Origin: Pollenia angustigena
Taxonomy: Eukaryota; Arthropoda; Insecta; Diptera; Polleniidae
Assembly (NCBI GenBank): GCA_930367215.1
Contig: OV884058.1
Location: forward strand, 171,846,478 to 171,910,477
Direction: 5' to 3'
DNA: 64,000 bases
Of the stretch, positions 45,085 to 58,415 are shown in pieces; the stretch's first letter is position 1; each line of letters begins with the position of its first letter. Made by a program: the position numbers and the translations under genes. Below the pieces are notes generated by a model, which saw only the letters and a program-made list of their open reading frames with translations, searched no databases and was not told the origin of the DNA.

Positions 45085-45555
45085 TGTATTTCTGAAAAAT
45101 TGTAGGAATAGAACTATTACAAAAAAGCTTTATAAAATACATAACTGAAATTTAGCTCATAGAATAAATTCGAAAAATGAAAAATGTTGAATATAATAAA
45201 AAGTTACCTTCGGAAGGAAATAATTCCCAGTTTCTATTGGTTAAAATAGTTGAGTTAAATACATTCAATTTATAAAGTAACACTATCCAGTGAGACACAA
45301 AGAATGCTGACGACGGCCGTAGCGGACCAGAAAATGCATTACATTCTGCTGGTGTCTAATAATTGTAAATTTTTCTGTACATTCAATATACCTCATTGCT
45401 TTCCAACGGAAGGCTAAGGTAAAATGTAAAAAGAAAATACAATATAATAGTCTGGTAGTGTATTAAGTCATTTCTGAAAAATTGTAGGAATAGAACTATT
45501 ACAAAAAAGCTTTATTAAATACATAACTGAAATTTAGCTCATAGAATAAATTTTT
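45085..45555. repeat. Fragments of the 25021-25390 palindrome family
   Basis: 45085-45215 matches the right arm and flank of 25250-25425. 45358-45555 matches the spacer plus right arm. The left arm is missing. Confidence 0.7.
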
Positions 45556-45610
45556 CTAAATTTTAGTAATTTAGTAAGAAATTTCGATGAATTTAATAAG
45601 AAAATTAAAC

Positions 45611-45672
45611 CAGTTATCGAAAATAAACAGAACAATATTAAGCGTTCGGTTCACACACACAGGAACGATATA
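45611..45672. mobile_element. hAT MITE left-end fragment, copy C
   Basis: CAGTTATCGAAAATAAACAG followed by AGCGTTCGGTTCACACACAC matches the left end of copy A (15387). The rest is missing. Confidence 0.7.
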
Positions 45673-46699
45673 AAATATAACGCGATTTTCGCTTTTTATG
45701 TGAATAATTACAATATAAAAAATAGATTAACATTTTTTTAAAACAGATTCAATTTGAAAAGCAGAACATTATTTCCACATACGTAAAATTTTTATGAAAA
45801 CCCGAAACGAAAATATGTATTAAGTTAAATATCTCAATTAGTTGGTCGCAAGTGGCCAAGTTTTATAAACCATTGAATACTGCTTCATAAACTCTTTTCG
45901 ATTATACCAAATTTTATTTATGTCGTCTTAGAGCAAAGTACAAAAAAAAATCGAAAATCTGAAAAAATACCTTTTTTTAAAATGGTTCAGCTCGCGGATG
46001 GTCAACGCTAGAACCAAAATATTTTGGGAATCATATTAAAAGATATCAAGCTCTATTTTCAGAGGGGTTAAAAAACAACACTTTTTTCAGCTCCATACAA
46101 GTTGAGTCGGTCTAGTGATTACTCTTCAAAGCTGCAGACCGCCTTCACTGTGCAGTGAAAAATTATTCCAAACGCAGCCGTTCTTGTCTTAAATTGCAGG
46201 AATTTGTTTTGCTAGGTTTATTTTTTGCCGCTTAACTTTTTCGGTTAATACAAAGTATTCCGTGATAAATTAAATGCTTCTGCCAATTTTTTTTTTAATT
46301 CTGTTCCTTCTCTTTATCACTAACGTCGCTGATATCAATCAACGTCTTCACGGTTAAGATCGATCGCTTTTTGGCGTTCCATTTTCAGCCACTACTTAAA
46401 ACTTTTCTACAAAATTTTACTTTTAAAACTAACGCCACGTAAAATTAACGTGCAGAAATTTTACTCTTAACACTAAAGCTACGTTCACAATCAAACAAAC
46501 AATTTCGTTTTTTCTTCTATCTTTTTTCTTCACAAAGTACACTTGACGTATATTATTTTAATCACAGTGATAAAATCAGTGACCTAAGAAAAATGGCAAA
46601 ATCATTTGCCAGGGCAGCTTTTGAAGAAAGATAAAGAAAACGTTTTTTTTTTGGTAGAAAAACAGGCCGCTATAATTAATACAAATTAAGTGATCAAAA

Positions 46700-46985
46700 C
46701 ATAAATGCAAAAAGGGCAGCTTTCAAAGAGAAAAATCGGGCGAACGAGGTGGCCAGTTAAAATCAGAAAAGCGCGATATTATTCGATCGCCAACTTTTCG
46801 CGCAGGAGAGCCATAGTTGGACGCGCTGGAGCTCCATCTTGTTGAAACCACAATTGTAGATTGTTCTTTACCTCGAGCCCTGAAAAATGTGCAATCATTA
46901 CCCGGTATTGAATGTCATTCACATTAACCGCAACTTGTTCGTCGATTTTAAACAAATATTTGCCCAAAAAAAAAATTATATGCAT
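46700..46985 (-). pseudogene. Mariner-like DDE transposase fragment
   Basis: The minus-strand frame 46779-46985 includes LQLWFQQDGAPARPTMALLR, the second catalytic block (QQDGAP, Asp retained here) of the same superfamily as 3572-5330. The following sequence resembles the segment leading to the third catalytic residue but is frameshifted. Confidence 0.8.
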
Positions 46986-48647
46986 CTCAGTGGGTGAATT
47001 TAATATTCAACCATTATTCTTGGATTTTGGGTGCCCCATATTCTACTATTTTGTCTAGTCACGTGACCATTAAAATCAAAATGGGCCACAGTGCTCATTG
47101 TTCAATATGATATTTGTGTCTGAATAATTGAATGCTGACTTAGACAAAAAGTTCCTAAGAAAGAAACTATGAATTTTCGTAATGTTAAATTATATATTAT
47201 TTAATTGGTGTATTTAATTGACTTATTTCCTAAATAGAAAATAATTACGATTGCAAGCAGTTGTGACAGACTTGAGTTATTGCCCTAGAGGGAAGCGAAC
47301 TGACACCAAAGTAGTCCCGTGATAGGTCTTTGGTGGTAGAGACCAGTTCTAGTTTTAACACTTTCTATGAATAAGACCTATCACTTTTACATGGGGTTGT
47401 CATTGGAGGGGGTCAATTGACACCATTTGACCAGTCACAAATCTATTCTTAATGGACGTGTTTAGTGACAGTTACTAAAATGTAGTATTATTTCAATAAG
47501 ATGTAGTATTATTTCAATAAAACAAGTCCTAGAATTAAATTCAAGAGCCAAATTTTAGAAAGTCTCAAAAAAATGTATCACACCACCAGTGAAGACTGTA
47601 CTGTAATGCATTACTTTTTCTACCTTTTTGTTCTTCATAAAGTAGTTACATGATTGATTCTCCTTTCACTGGTCATGAGTTCTTTCTTTTTGTACCTGTT
47701 CCATTTTCACAACTCCCAGGACCAGTCTGTGGGACCAATTGACAAAAATTTCCCGCAGGGTGATACCTAAGGAAAGAGGGAGAGAGTTAAGCCCTATCGA
47801 AAACTCAAAATGGGTTTTTTTGACTAAATACCTTTTATAGATTTATAGGTTAAACACAGCTACAGAAAATAATTGTTATTTTTTTTTTAAAGGTTACAGG
47901 AAAATTTTCTGTATTTGAATTTGAGAATTTTTAGCTATAATTACTATAGAAAAAATAACTACAGTTATTGAGTAATAAATAATATGTTTTTTAAAGATTT
48001 TCAAATATTTTTAACAATTTTCTTAATTAACATGTTTGTAAATTGTCATATTAACAATTTGTTTCAGTTAAAAAATAAATACCCATATGGTAATTCCATG
48101 TCAAAACGACCAAGAGTGGGACACGACCCCTTCCGATTTTAATGAAATTCGGTGAGAAGGTTCCTTTTATCTTATAAGGAACATATATGAAGGAAAACAA
48201 AATTTAAAAATTTTTTTTTTCAAAAGTAACGTCATATACAAAATGTCGTAATTTCGCCGAATTAGCCGAATGTGTTGAGCTTATTTCTTCAATATCTCGA
48301 AAACTACTTGACATACGAAGATGATTTAAATGTCATTTTGAAAAGTATACTTGGGGCTACAAGCCATATATTGAATAAAAAAACCTATTTTTTTATTTGG
48401 CTGATTTTTTTTTATATAATACCTCACCCTGTTCTTTAAAAATGCTGAAACTTTGAAGGAGGTGTTTTTTTTTTCTTTTTTAAGATATGATTTTTTTTCT
48501 TTCGCAACCTTTAAAAAAATAATCTTAAAATAGAATTTTATATTGTAATTTTGAGCAATAAGTACACTGTGCTAGTTGCAAAAAACTGGCCAGCCGCGAA
48601 CCTGGCACTTTATCCTAATTGGGGCACGCTAAATCCAGTGGTGCTAA

Positions 48648-48920
48648 GTCTGTGTTTATACGGCTCATGTCTTATTGACAAGATTGCTACGTTATAGGCG
48701 AGAGGGACGAGGGGAAAAGAAACGAGTACACAGATGCATGTACTGTCTTTACGTGTAGCTTTCTTATTCGTTATTTAATTTTGTTTTTGTTTTCAATATC
48801 AAATAAAACAAAACAAAAAACATGTCGTCAACATGACAGATTCATTTGAACGCTAATTCATGTTCAAAGAAAAAAAAGGAAGAATCTTGTCAATAAGACA
48901 TGAGCCGTATGAACTCAGAC
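48648..48920. mobile_element. PIF/Harbinger-like MITE, 273 bp (unit 1)
   Basis: Inverted ends GTCTGTGTTTATACGGCTCA and GTCTGAGTTCATACGGCTCA, flanked by TAA on both sides (48645-48647, 48921-48923). The paralogous sequence at 40400-40420 lacks the insert, an apparent empty site. Repeated at 53389-53661. Confidence 0.85.
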
Positions 48921-49090
48921 TAACCGTTTTTTTTAGGTTAGCTCTTGTTTTCAAGATATACCGTTATTTCGAAAATGTAAGAGGTTGCACAGCACATATT
49001 CGCGTAACTCAAAAACGGTTTAATTTATTGAAATTACTAAAAAAACCGAAACTCCGCAATATATAATAAAGTGGGGTTGGTCATACATTT

Positions 49091-49193
49091 GACCCATCAA
49101 GGAGCATCCTACGCGCTGTACCATACAATATTGCGGTTTAATAAAATTCTTTAATTTGGCCCCTGCAGCGCGTAGGATGCTCCTAGGTGGGTC
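49091..49193. repeat. Inverted repeat with GCATCCTACGCGC arms (unit 1)
   Basis: TGACCCATCAAGGAGCATCC then TACGCGCTG pairs with CAGCGCGTAGGATGCTCCTA and on. Arms are about 29 bp with two or three mismatches. Repeated at 53832-53934; part of one arm also occurs at 41733-41755. Confidence 0.8.
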
Positions 49194-49563
49194 ATTATTT
49201 ATTAATAAAAAAATAATAAAAACCGAAATTTATATTACACCTCATAAGATAAAACAAATAGTTAATAAGCCTTTTACTTAATCGATTCCGTTCAGATCTT
49301 AAGAAATTAAGGATTTACGTTGACATTTTTGATATTTTAAGACCTGAGGTACACATATGTGCAGTGCACATTGTGCACCCTTAATTTCTAAGAATTCAAA
49401 TAAAATTTTAAAAAAAAAAATATACAGTTGTCTTATTTGCTCCCCAAAGGGTGTAAAAATACTTGAAAAATTTAAAAATTCAATGGGTTAACGTTCGGGT
49501 CTTAAGAGGTTACAATCAAAAGGGGTCGTGTCCCACTCTTGGTCGTTTTTTCATGGAACTACC

Positions 49564-51966
49564 CATATAGTATAATAAAATTTATTTTGTCAAAAAAAAA
49601 ATTAAGTACAATATGAAAAAAATTTTAAATATTTTGGGTTTAAATCACTAAAAGGCCAAATGATAGGCAGATTGTTGAACAACTAAATCAATCTTAGGGG
49701 TAAGTAAAGTTTTTGTTCGAATAATTAAAAGATTTTAACGGTTCTTTCGTTTATTTTAGTTTTCAAATAGTAGTCAATAATGGTGTCAAGATTACCATTT
49801 ATGGAGATGTTAAAAAATTATTGTGCATCCAGTTCTGAATCTGAATAAGTATGCTGAAATAAATATTTATGGTGTTTGTAATGTAGTTTTTAATATATAT
49901 TTCAATAAAAATGAATTAAACAAATAATTTAAATGCATATCATTCTTTCAAAAGGCAATAAGCAAGTTCTTAACAAAATATTTCATTAATATGACAAACT
50001 TGTAATTAAAATCTTTATATAATTGTTCACAAATATTTAATCAATATTACAACTTCGTCGTTAAAAATATTTGTGGAATATCACAATTTGAATTAACAAA
50101 AGTATTTTTTATATTAACAAATTCGTTTGTTGGCGCCTATTTAATTAAAAAATTAATTGTATTGACGAGTTTGGTATTCAATATGACAATTGATTTGTCA
50201 TAATTTTTTTCTTTGTACATATATTTTATTTTGGTTATCGTAAATATTTTTTTTTTTTTCGTTACAAATATTCTTTATCAACAATTTAGAAAGTATAATC
50301 AGTAAATCCTGACCTTATGATACCCTGCACCACAGTATTTTTAGACAAATTTTGAAGAGTGTACCCTATTTGGGTCCCATGGTTTATTCTTACCACTTAA
50401 AGGTAGGGATGAGATTTTCATGCACAAAGAAATCTAAAATATGCACTAAAAATAAAAAATGTGCACTAAAAATAAAAAATATACACTAAAAACTTTAAAA
50501 AGTTCCATAAAAAATTGTTTTTTTAATTTTACTTAAATAAAAAATATATAACAATTAGTCTATTCCCAATAAAACATTTTATCATTTTGCAAAGCACTAA
50601 TGGTACATTTAAAAAATTAAGCGCACAATTTTGCGCTACGCAATGAGACATACAGAAATGCAGTAAAGTAAGTGAAAGAACTCTCAACAACTTTTTTAAA
50701 AAAATTAAACATTTCAAGTGCTACAAAGTAGTTTTGTAAGGGAGAATACTAAAAAATAACTGTATCAAAGCATTCAGTGTGTAACGCTGATCGTTACATC
50801 CATCACTTTTTATATGCGCTGAATAATGCGCTTTATGTGTCAAAAATGTATTGCTTCAAAGTGGGAACTCGCTCTATAAAATGCATGCCTTCCGTAAGTG
50901 CAATGGTAAGCGAAACGTTTATGTTTCTCCCTTACAAACCTGTTCGAAGCTCCATTTTTTATTGGGTTGTTATTCAAATATCTTTAAAAAACCAATTTAA
51001 ATTTTTGTTTATTTAAATGAATAAGTACTTTTTTATTAAAAGTAAAACTTTATCTTCTACTTGAAGAATGCCAATGCATTTTGAAGAAATTTATTTTCAG
51101 ATCCCACTTTGATTCCAGATCAGCTCAAAAATATTTGAAATTTAAAATTAATAAGATTTTTTTTGTCGTGCTTAATTCCCAATTTTTATTCTTAATAAAA
51201 ACACTAAAATTTACTGTTGATGGGATAAGCTATTCCTATGCGCATTTCACTGGTTGCTTAGGCCAGATCGTCACGAAACTTCATCCAAAGATTTTAGAAA
51301 AACTAAAGATATTAAACAAGTAAAACTGTTAAGCGAATAAGAATTATAAGCAACAAATTTACTTGTAACAATATCAAAGCTTAAACAAAAACAACAACAA
51401 ACCGTGAGTTTATCTTTTCTTACACTCACCGCTAAAAATTGGGTAATTTTACTTTCTCCATATCAACACAAAAAAATTCTCCAAAATTTTTCACCAATTA
51501 AAGTATTAATCAAAAATAAAATCAGTTTTAATTAAAAATTTAATCAAGTGAATTAAACGTTTAATCAAGTGAATTAAACGCTGAATCAAATGAATTAAAC
51601 GTTTAATCGATACTATTTATTTGTTTACTGGTGCAAATATTATTAATTTTTTAATTAGTACCAAAAATTTTTTAATTGAAATCAATTTTTATTTTTTTCT
51701 CTGAATTAATTTGACTTGAGTATTAAGTGAACAAAATGCCTCCTAATTAGTTATTAATTTTTTTTTTTTTTTTTTTAATCTCAATATGCGTTATAAAAAG
51801 GTAAAGTTTGTCTCGCGCCTAATATTGGCTTTGTGAGACGAGTTGGCAAAAAATTAATTTCAGTTATAGAAATTATAACATTACAAATTAGAAATTATAA
51901 AAATACAATTAAAAAACTTTAAAGTATAAAAAAAATAAAAGAAAAAAGCAAAGAAAATAAAAAAAA
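49564..51966. other. AT-rich repeat sequence within unit 1, no gene
   Basis: Frames of 60-80 codons occur but show no protein features and are identical in both units. Short tandem AAAAATGTGCACTAAAAATA-like units lie at about 50440-50490. Confidence 0.5.
51537..51612. repeat. 21-bp tandem repeat, about 3 copies (unit 1)
   Basis: TTTAATCAAGTGAATTAAACG is repeated with small changes. A single-unit version is found near 26350 and an identical array at 56279-56354. Confidence 0.8.
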
Positions 51967-52400
51967 CTATTCAAGAAGCATTTCAATATTATTAAGTAGA
52001 TAACTTTTTAAGCTTTTCTTAAAAACTGATAATCGATTGCAGTTTTTAATGTTTTCTGGCAAATTATTAAACTTTATGCTACGAGCATATTCTATTCTTT
52101 GTTTAGTTTTTTCAAGTCTACATCTAGCTATCCAAAGATTTCCACCACTTCTTGTGTTAAAACTATTTTGTCTGATATTAAACTTAATTGCTCGATATCC
52201 AATGTTATTTAAAGATTTGTCAACGTAATATAAAAGTTGTTTAACATATAGACCATATATTGGCAAAACTGTTTTAGCAAAATCTTTATATAACGATAAT
52301 GTATTGTGTCTTACCAATATATCCGTAGTTGTAAAATACATATCGTCAGCTCGGAATTGGTTTGGCGCATATGCCAAAAAGTCGGAGTGGAGAAAAACGA
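51967..52400 (-). pseudogene. LINE reverse transcriptase C-terminal tail (unit 1)
   Basis: The minus-strand frame encodes the tail region of a LINE polymerase: SLYKDFAKTVLPIYGLYVKQ, FNTRSGGNLWIARCRLEKTK and SIKFNNLPENIKNC leading to LSVFKKSLKSYLLN. That pattern (NTR...LWIxR..., NxLPxxI, FKKxLKxYLL) is the common C-terminal end of CR1/L2-type LINEs. It is cut off at the duplication boundary; the frame continues beyond 52400 only through the junction. The same sequence is at 56709-57142. Confidence 0.8.
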
Positions 52401-52829
52401 GTTCTTTCTTTTTGTACCTGTTCTTTCTTTTTGTACCTGTTCCATTTTCACAACTCCCAGGACCAGTCTGTGGGACCAATTGACAAAAATTTCCCGCAGG
52501 GTGATACCTAAGGAAAGAGGGAGAGAGTTAAGCCCTATCGAAAACTCAAAATGGGTTTTTTTGACTAAATACCTTTTATAGATTTATAGGTTAAACACAG
52601 CTACAGAAAATAATTGTTATTTTTTTTTTAAAGGTTACAGGAAAATTTTCTGTATTTGAATTTGAGAATTTTTAGCTATAATTACTATAGAAAAAATAAC
52701 TACAGTTATTGAGTAATAAATAATATGTTTTTTAAAGATTTTCAAATATTTTTAACAATTTTCTTAATTAACATGTTTGTAAATTGTCATATTAACAATT
52801 TGTTTCAGTTAAAAAATAAATACCCATAT

Positions 52830-54304
52830 GGTAATTCCATGTCAAAACGACCAAGAGTGGGACACGACCCCTTCCGATTTTAATGAAATTCGGTGAGAAG
52901 GTTCCTTTTATCTTATAAGGAACATATATGAAGGAAAACAAAATTTAAAAATTTTTTTTTTCAAAAGTAACGTCATATACAAAATGTCGTAATTTCGCCG
53001 AATTAGCCGAATGTGTTGAGCTTATTTCTTCAATATCTCGAAAACTACTTGACATACGAAGATGATTTAAATGTCATTTTGAAAAGTATACTTGGGGCTA
53101 CAAGCCATATATTGAATAAAAAAACCTATTTTTTTATTTGGCTGATTTTTTTTTATATAATACCTCACCCTGTTCTTTAAAAATGCTGAAACTTTGAAGG
53201 AGGTGTTTTTTTTTTCTTTTTTAAGATATGATTTTTTTTCTTTCGCAACCTTTAAAAAAATAATCTTAAAATAGAATTTTATATTGTAATTTTGAGCAAT
53301 AAGTACACTGTGCTAGTTGCAAAAAACTGGCCAGCCGCGAACCTGGCACTTTATCCTAATTGGGGCACGCTAAATCCAGTGGTGCTAAGTCTGTGTTTAT
53401 ACGGCTCATGTCTTATTGACAAGATTGCTACGTTATAGGCGAGAGGGACGAGGGGAAAAGAAACGAGTACACAGATGCATGTACTGTCTTTACGTGTAGC
53501 TTTCTTATTCGTTATTTAATTTTGTTTTTGTTTTCAATATCAAATAAAACAAAACAAAAAACATGTCGTCAACATGACAGATTCATTTGAACGCTAATTC
53601 ATGTTCAAAGAAAAAAAAGGAAGAATCTTGTCAATAAGACATGAGCCGTATGAACTCAGACTAACCGTTTTTTTTAGGTTAGCTCTTGTTTTCAAGATAT
53701 ACCGTTATTTCGAAAATGTAAGAGGTTGCACAGCACATATTCGCGTAACTCAAAAACGGTTTAATTTATTGAAATTACTAAAAAAACCGAAACTCCGCAA
53801 TATATAATAAAGTGGGGTTGGTCATACATTTGACCCATCAAGGAGCATCCTACGCGCTGTACCATACAATATTGCGGTTTAATAAAATTCTTTAATTTGG
53901 CCCCTGCAGCGCGTAGGATGCTCCTAGGTGGGTCATTATTTATTAATAAAAAAATAATAAAAACCGAAATTTATATTACACCTCATAAGATAAAACAAAT
54001 AGTTAATAAGCCTTTTACTTAATCGATTCCGTTCAGATCTTAAGAAATTAAGGATTTACGTTGACATTTTTGATATTTTAAGACCTGAGGTACACATATG
54101 TGCAGTGCACATTGTGCACCCTTAATTTCTAAGAATTCAAATAAAATTTAAAAAAAAAAAATATACAGTTGTCTTATTTGCTCCCCAAAGGGTGTAAAAA
54201 TACTTGAAAAATTTAAAAATTCAATGGGTTAACGTTCGGGTCTTAAGAGGTTACAATCAAAAGGGGTCGTGTCCCACTCTTGGTCGTTTTTTCATGGAAC
54301 TACC
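52830..54304. mobile_element. TIR DNA element, GGTAATTCCATG ends (unit 2)
   Basis: Identical in structure to 48089-49563, including the nested MITE at 53389-53661 and the inverted repeat at 53832-53934. Confidence 0.75.
53389..53661. mobile_element. PIF/Harbinger-like MITE (unit 2)
   Basis: Copy of 48648-48920 with the same TAA flanks. Confidence 0.85.
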
Positions 54305-56708
54305 CATATAGTATAATAAAATTTATTTTGTCAAAAAAAAAATTAAGTACAATATGAAAAAAATTTTAAATATTTTGGGTTTAAATCACTAAAAGGCCAA
54401 ATGATAGGCAGATTGTTGAACAACTAAATCAATCTTAGGGGTAAGTAAAGTTTTTGTTCGAATAATTAAAAGATTTTAACGGTTCTTTCGTTTATTTTAG
54501 TTTTCAAATAGTAGTCAATAATGGTGTCAAGATTACCATTTATGGAGATGTTAAAAAATTATTGTGCATCCAGTTCTGAATCTGAATAAGTATGCTGAAA
54601 TAAATATTTATGGTGTTTGTAATGTAGTTTTTAATATATATTTCAATAAAAATGAATTAAACAAATAATTTAAATGCATATCATTCTTTCAAAAGGCAAT
54701 AAGCAAGTTCTTAACAAAATATTTCATTAATATGACAAACTTGTAATTAAAATCTTTATATAATTGTTCACAAATATTTAATCAATATTACAACTTCGTC
54801 GTTAAAAATATTTGTGGAATATCACAATTTGAATTAACAAAAGTATTTTTTATATTAACAAATTCGTTTGTTGGCGCCTATTTAATTAAAAAATTAATTG
54901 TATTGACGAGTTTGGTATTCAATATGACAATTGATTTGTCATAATTTTTTTCTTTGTACATATATTTTATTTTGGTTATCGTAAATATTTTTTTTTTTTT
55001 CGTTACAAATATTCTTTATCAACAATTTAGAAAGTATAATCAGTAAATCCTGACCTTATGATACCCTGCACCACAGTATTTTTAGACAAATTTTGAAGAG
55101 TGTACCCTATTTGGGTCCCATGGTTTATTCTTACCACTTAAAGGTAGGGATGAGATTTTCATGCACAAAGAAATCTAAAATATGCACTAAAAATAAAAAA
55201 TGTGCACTAAAAATAAAAAATATACACTAAAAACTTTAAAAAGTTCCATAAAAAATTGTTTTTTTAATTTTACTTAAATAAAAAATATATAACAATTAGT
55301 CTATTCCCAATAAAACATTTTATCATTTTGCAAAGCACTAATGGTACATTTAAAAAATTAAGCGCACAATTTTGCGCTACGCAATGAGACATACAGAAAT
55401 GCAGTAAAGTAAGTGAAAGAACTCTCAACAACTTTTTTAAAAAAATTAAACATTTCAAGTGCTACAAAGTAGTTTTGTAAGGGAGAATACTAAAAAATAA
55501 CTGTATCAAAGCATTCAGTGTGTAACGCTGATCGTTACATCCATCACTTTTTATATGCGCTGAATAATGCGCTTTATGTGTCAAAAATGTATTGCTTCAA
55601 AGTGGGAACTCGCTCTATAAAATGCATGCCTTCCGTAAGTGCAATGGTAAGCGAAACGTTTATGTTTCTCCCTTACAAACCTGTTCGAAGCTCCATTTTT
55701 TATTGGGTTGTTATTCAAATATCTTTAAAAAACCAATTTAAATTTTTGTTTATTTAAATGAATAAGTACTTTTTTATTAAAAGTAAAACTTTATCTTCTA
55801 CTTGAAGAATGCCAATGCATTTTGAAGAAATTTATTTTCAGATCCCACTTTGATTCCAGATCAGCTCAAAAATATTTGAAATTTAAAATTAATAAGATTT
55901 TTTTTGTCGTGCTTAATTCCCAATTTTTATTCTTAATAAAAACACTAAAATTTACTGTTGATGGGATAAGCTATTCCTATGCGCATTTCACTGGTTGCTT
56001 AGGCCAGATCGTCACGAAACTTCATCCAAAGATTTTAGAAAAACTAAAGATATTAAACAAGTAAAACTGTTAAGCGAATAAGAATTATAAGCAACAAATT
56101 TACTTGTAACAATATCAAAGCTTAAACAAAAACAACAACAAACCGTGAGTTTATCTTTTCTTACACTCACCGCTAAAAATTGGGTAATTTTACTTTCTCC
56201 ATATCAACACAAAAAAATTCTCCAAAATTTTTCACCAATTAAAGTATTAATCAAAAATAAAATCAGTTTTAATTAAAAATTTAATCAAGTGAATTAAACG
56301 TTTAATCAAGTGAATTAAACGCTGAATCAAATGAATTAAACGTTTAATCGATACTATTTATTTGTTTACTGGTGCAAATATTATTAATTTTTTAATTAGT
56401 ACCAAAAATTTTTTAATTGAAATCAATTTTTATTTTTTTCTCTGAATTAATTTGACTTGAGTATTAAGTGAACAAAATGCCTCCTAATTAGTTATTAATT
56501 TTTTTTTTTTTTTTTTTTAATCTCAATATGCGTTATAAAAAGGTAAAGTTTGTCTCGCGCCTAATATTGGCTTTGTGAGACGAGTTGTCAAAAAATTAAT
56601 TTCAGTTATAGAAATTATAACATTACAAATTAGAAATTATAAAAATACAATTAAAAAACTTTAAAGTATAAAAAAAATAAAAGAAAAAAGCAAAGAAAAT
56701 AAAAAAAA

Positions 56709-57142
56709 CTATTCAAGAAGCATTTCAATATTATTAAGTAGATAACTTTTTAAGCTTTTCTTAAAAACTGATAATCGATTGCAGTTTTTAATGTTTTCTG
56801 GCAAATTATTAAACTTTATGCTACGAGCATATTCTATTCTTTGTTTAGTTTTTTCAAGTCTACATCTAGCTATCCAAAGATTTCCACCACTTCTTGTGTT
56901 AAAACTATTTTGTCTGATATTAAACTTAATTGCTCGATATCCAATGTTATTTAAAGATTTGTCAACGTAATATAAAAGTTGTTTAACATATAGACCATAT
57001 ATTGGCAAAACTGTTTTAGCAAAATCTTTATATAACGATAATGTATTGTGTCTTACCAATATATCCGTAGTTGTAAAATACATATCGTCAGCTCGGAATT
57101 GGTTTGGCGCATATGCCAAAAAGTCGGAGTGGAGAAAAACGA
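56709..57142 (-). pseudogene. LINE reverse transcriptase C-terminal tail (unit 2)
   Basis: Same sequence as 51967-52400. Here the frame runs out of the duplicated unit into unique sequence, where the LINE similarity stops, so the LINE copy is truncated exactly at the unit boundary. Confidence 0.8.
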
Positions 57143-57671
57143 CAAAGAAGATTTGCATGAAGATTTCTCAAAATGTACATGATAGAATTTTTTTTATATT
57201 TTTACCACTGCTTCCGGTATATGTTTTGAAGAAAAATGTAAATTTTTGCGCACTTTCATGTATAAAGTTAGAATTCAATAGTATTTTTTTGAAAATTAGA
57301 AATATTGTTTTATGCCGCATACGTATACTTATTGCGTGAGTGACTGACTCATTCATCATCGTACAGCCTAAAAGCCTGAAGCTAAAGAATTGAAATTTTG
57401 GACCGGAGGTAGATCTCCCCCCAAATTGATCCACTAAGACGGAATTTTTAAAAATTGGAATGTTTAGGGGGTAAAAAGGGTAAATTCGGAAACCTTTTAT
57501 CTCCAAAACTAAAAGAGATACAAAAAAAACTGTAATACATATCGTTGTTCTTTTAAAAAATAAGTGGACAGGTGTGTGGTACTTTTTTGAAATTCGGTTC
57601 TTTTAGGGTGAAAACGGGTAAAACCTGAATTTTGGTACGTTTTTGGCAGCCCATCTATCTTTTGATCCAAT

Positions 57672-58065
57672 AAACCTACACTCAAAATATTATGTAGTTA
57701 AATTCAAACGAAAATTCATTTGAAACAAATTAAAATTCATTTAAAAAACGGATCATTTACATTTCATTTAAAACAAATGATTTTTTCAGTAATTTCTAAG
57801 TTTTTTATTTATTGAACATCATATTCGTTAAAATTGAATAGTTTTTACTTTTAAAAAATATATTTTAACCGATAAAAATCAAACAAATTAACAAAAAAAA
57901 ATACGGAAAACATTATTTTTTGGTAGTTTGTTTTTTTAATAACAAACATAAATGTTGAAAAATAAATTTATTCGTAAAATAACTATATTTTTATTCAATT
58001 TTAACAGTACCGAAAACGAATTTAATAACCTACAATCAGTTACTGTAATAATTTTATGAGTGTAG
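57672..58065 (+). repeat. MITE with TACACTCA ends, copy 1
   Basis: Starts TACACTCAAAATATT and ends ATTTTATGAGTGTA, so the ends are inverted. A second copy in the opposite direction lies at 60427-60820, with over 85% of bases matching by eye. No coding content. Confidence 0.8.
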
Positions 58066-58415
58066 AAATAAAGTTTATACCACATTCGAAACTTATCAAA
58101 AAAATACGAACACAAGTTTGGTACTTTTTCGAAATTCGAACGTTTAAAAATAGTACCAAAATGGGAAATACGGGAAATTTAATATCTTTCTTCGCTTTTT
58201 GGTTCTACAACTGGTATTTTTTAATTATCGTTAACATTTGACCTCAAAACATTAAATTCAACATGCAATGACCTGAATAAATGCTTTATATCTCAGAAAC
58301 CACAAACAATTTCGCGTTACAGATTTTGAATTAAAAAAAGGGGTATTCAAAATATATATCGATGGTTTTCTTCCGCAACCACGTAACTCGATTTTTTATG
58401 ATTTTTTGTTTTAAC

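Larger units (their letters stand above)
43702..47679 (+). other. Probable intron with repeat fragments
   Basis: Follows the splice donor at 43702. It holds a fragment of the 25021-25390 palindrome family (45085-45215 and 45358-45555), a left-end fragment of the hAT MITE (45611-45672) and a mariner-like scrap (46700-46985). The frame at 43825-44166 is hydrophobic, without similarity I can name. No acceptor-exon pair could be supported, so the intron end is unknown. Confidence 0.45.
48089..49563. mobile_element. TIR DNA element, GGTAATTCCATG ends (unit 1)
   Basis: Inverted arms of about 45 bp: GGTAATTCCATGTC followed by ACGACCAAGAGTGGGACACG, and the reverse complement ending CATGGAACTACC. CATAT flanks both sides, a possible 5-bp duplication. 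It contains a Harbinger MITE (48648-48920) and the repeat interrupted at 40440. A further single end lies at 36068. Confidence 0.75.
47680..52420. repeat. 4.74-kb tandem duplication, unit 1
   Basis: Matches 52421-57142 base for base apart from about three differences (an A/T-run change near 49408, G/T at about 51847, one T in a poly-T run near 51778). The unit holds a TIR element (48089-49563) with a nested Harbinger MITE, AT-rich repeat sequence and a LINE tail on the minus strand. The junction carries an extra 20-bp copy of GTTCTTTCTTTTTGTACCTG (52401-52420). Confidence 0.95.
52421..57142. repeat. 4.74-kb tandem duplication, unit 2
   Basis: Second copy of 47680-52420, offset 4741 then 4742 bases. 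It ends at GAGAAAAACGA (57142), after which unique sequence (CAAAGAAGATTTGC) resumes. Contains copies of all features of unit 1. Confidence 0.95.

Noticed and set aside
48860..51323. Repeated short frames (62-80 codons) present in both duplicated units
   Set aside because: Conservation between units reflects the recent duplication and not selection; none has protein-family features.
52401..52479. Extension of the LINE frame upstream to an ATG at 52479
   Set aside because: This part crosses the duplication junction and encodes the 20-bp repeat; it is not LINE sequence.
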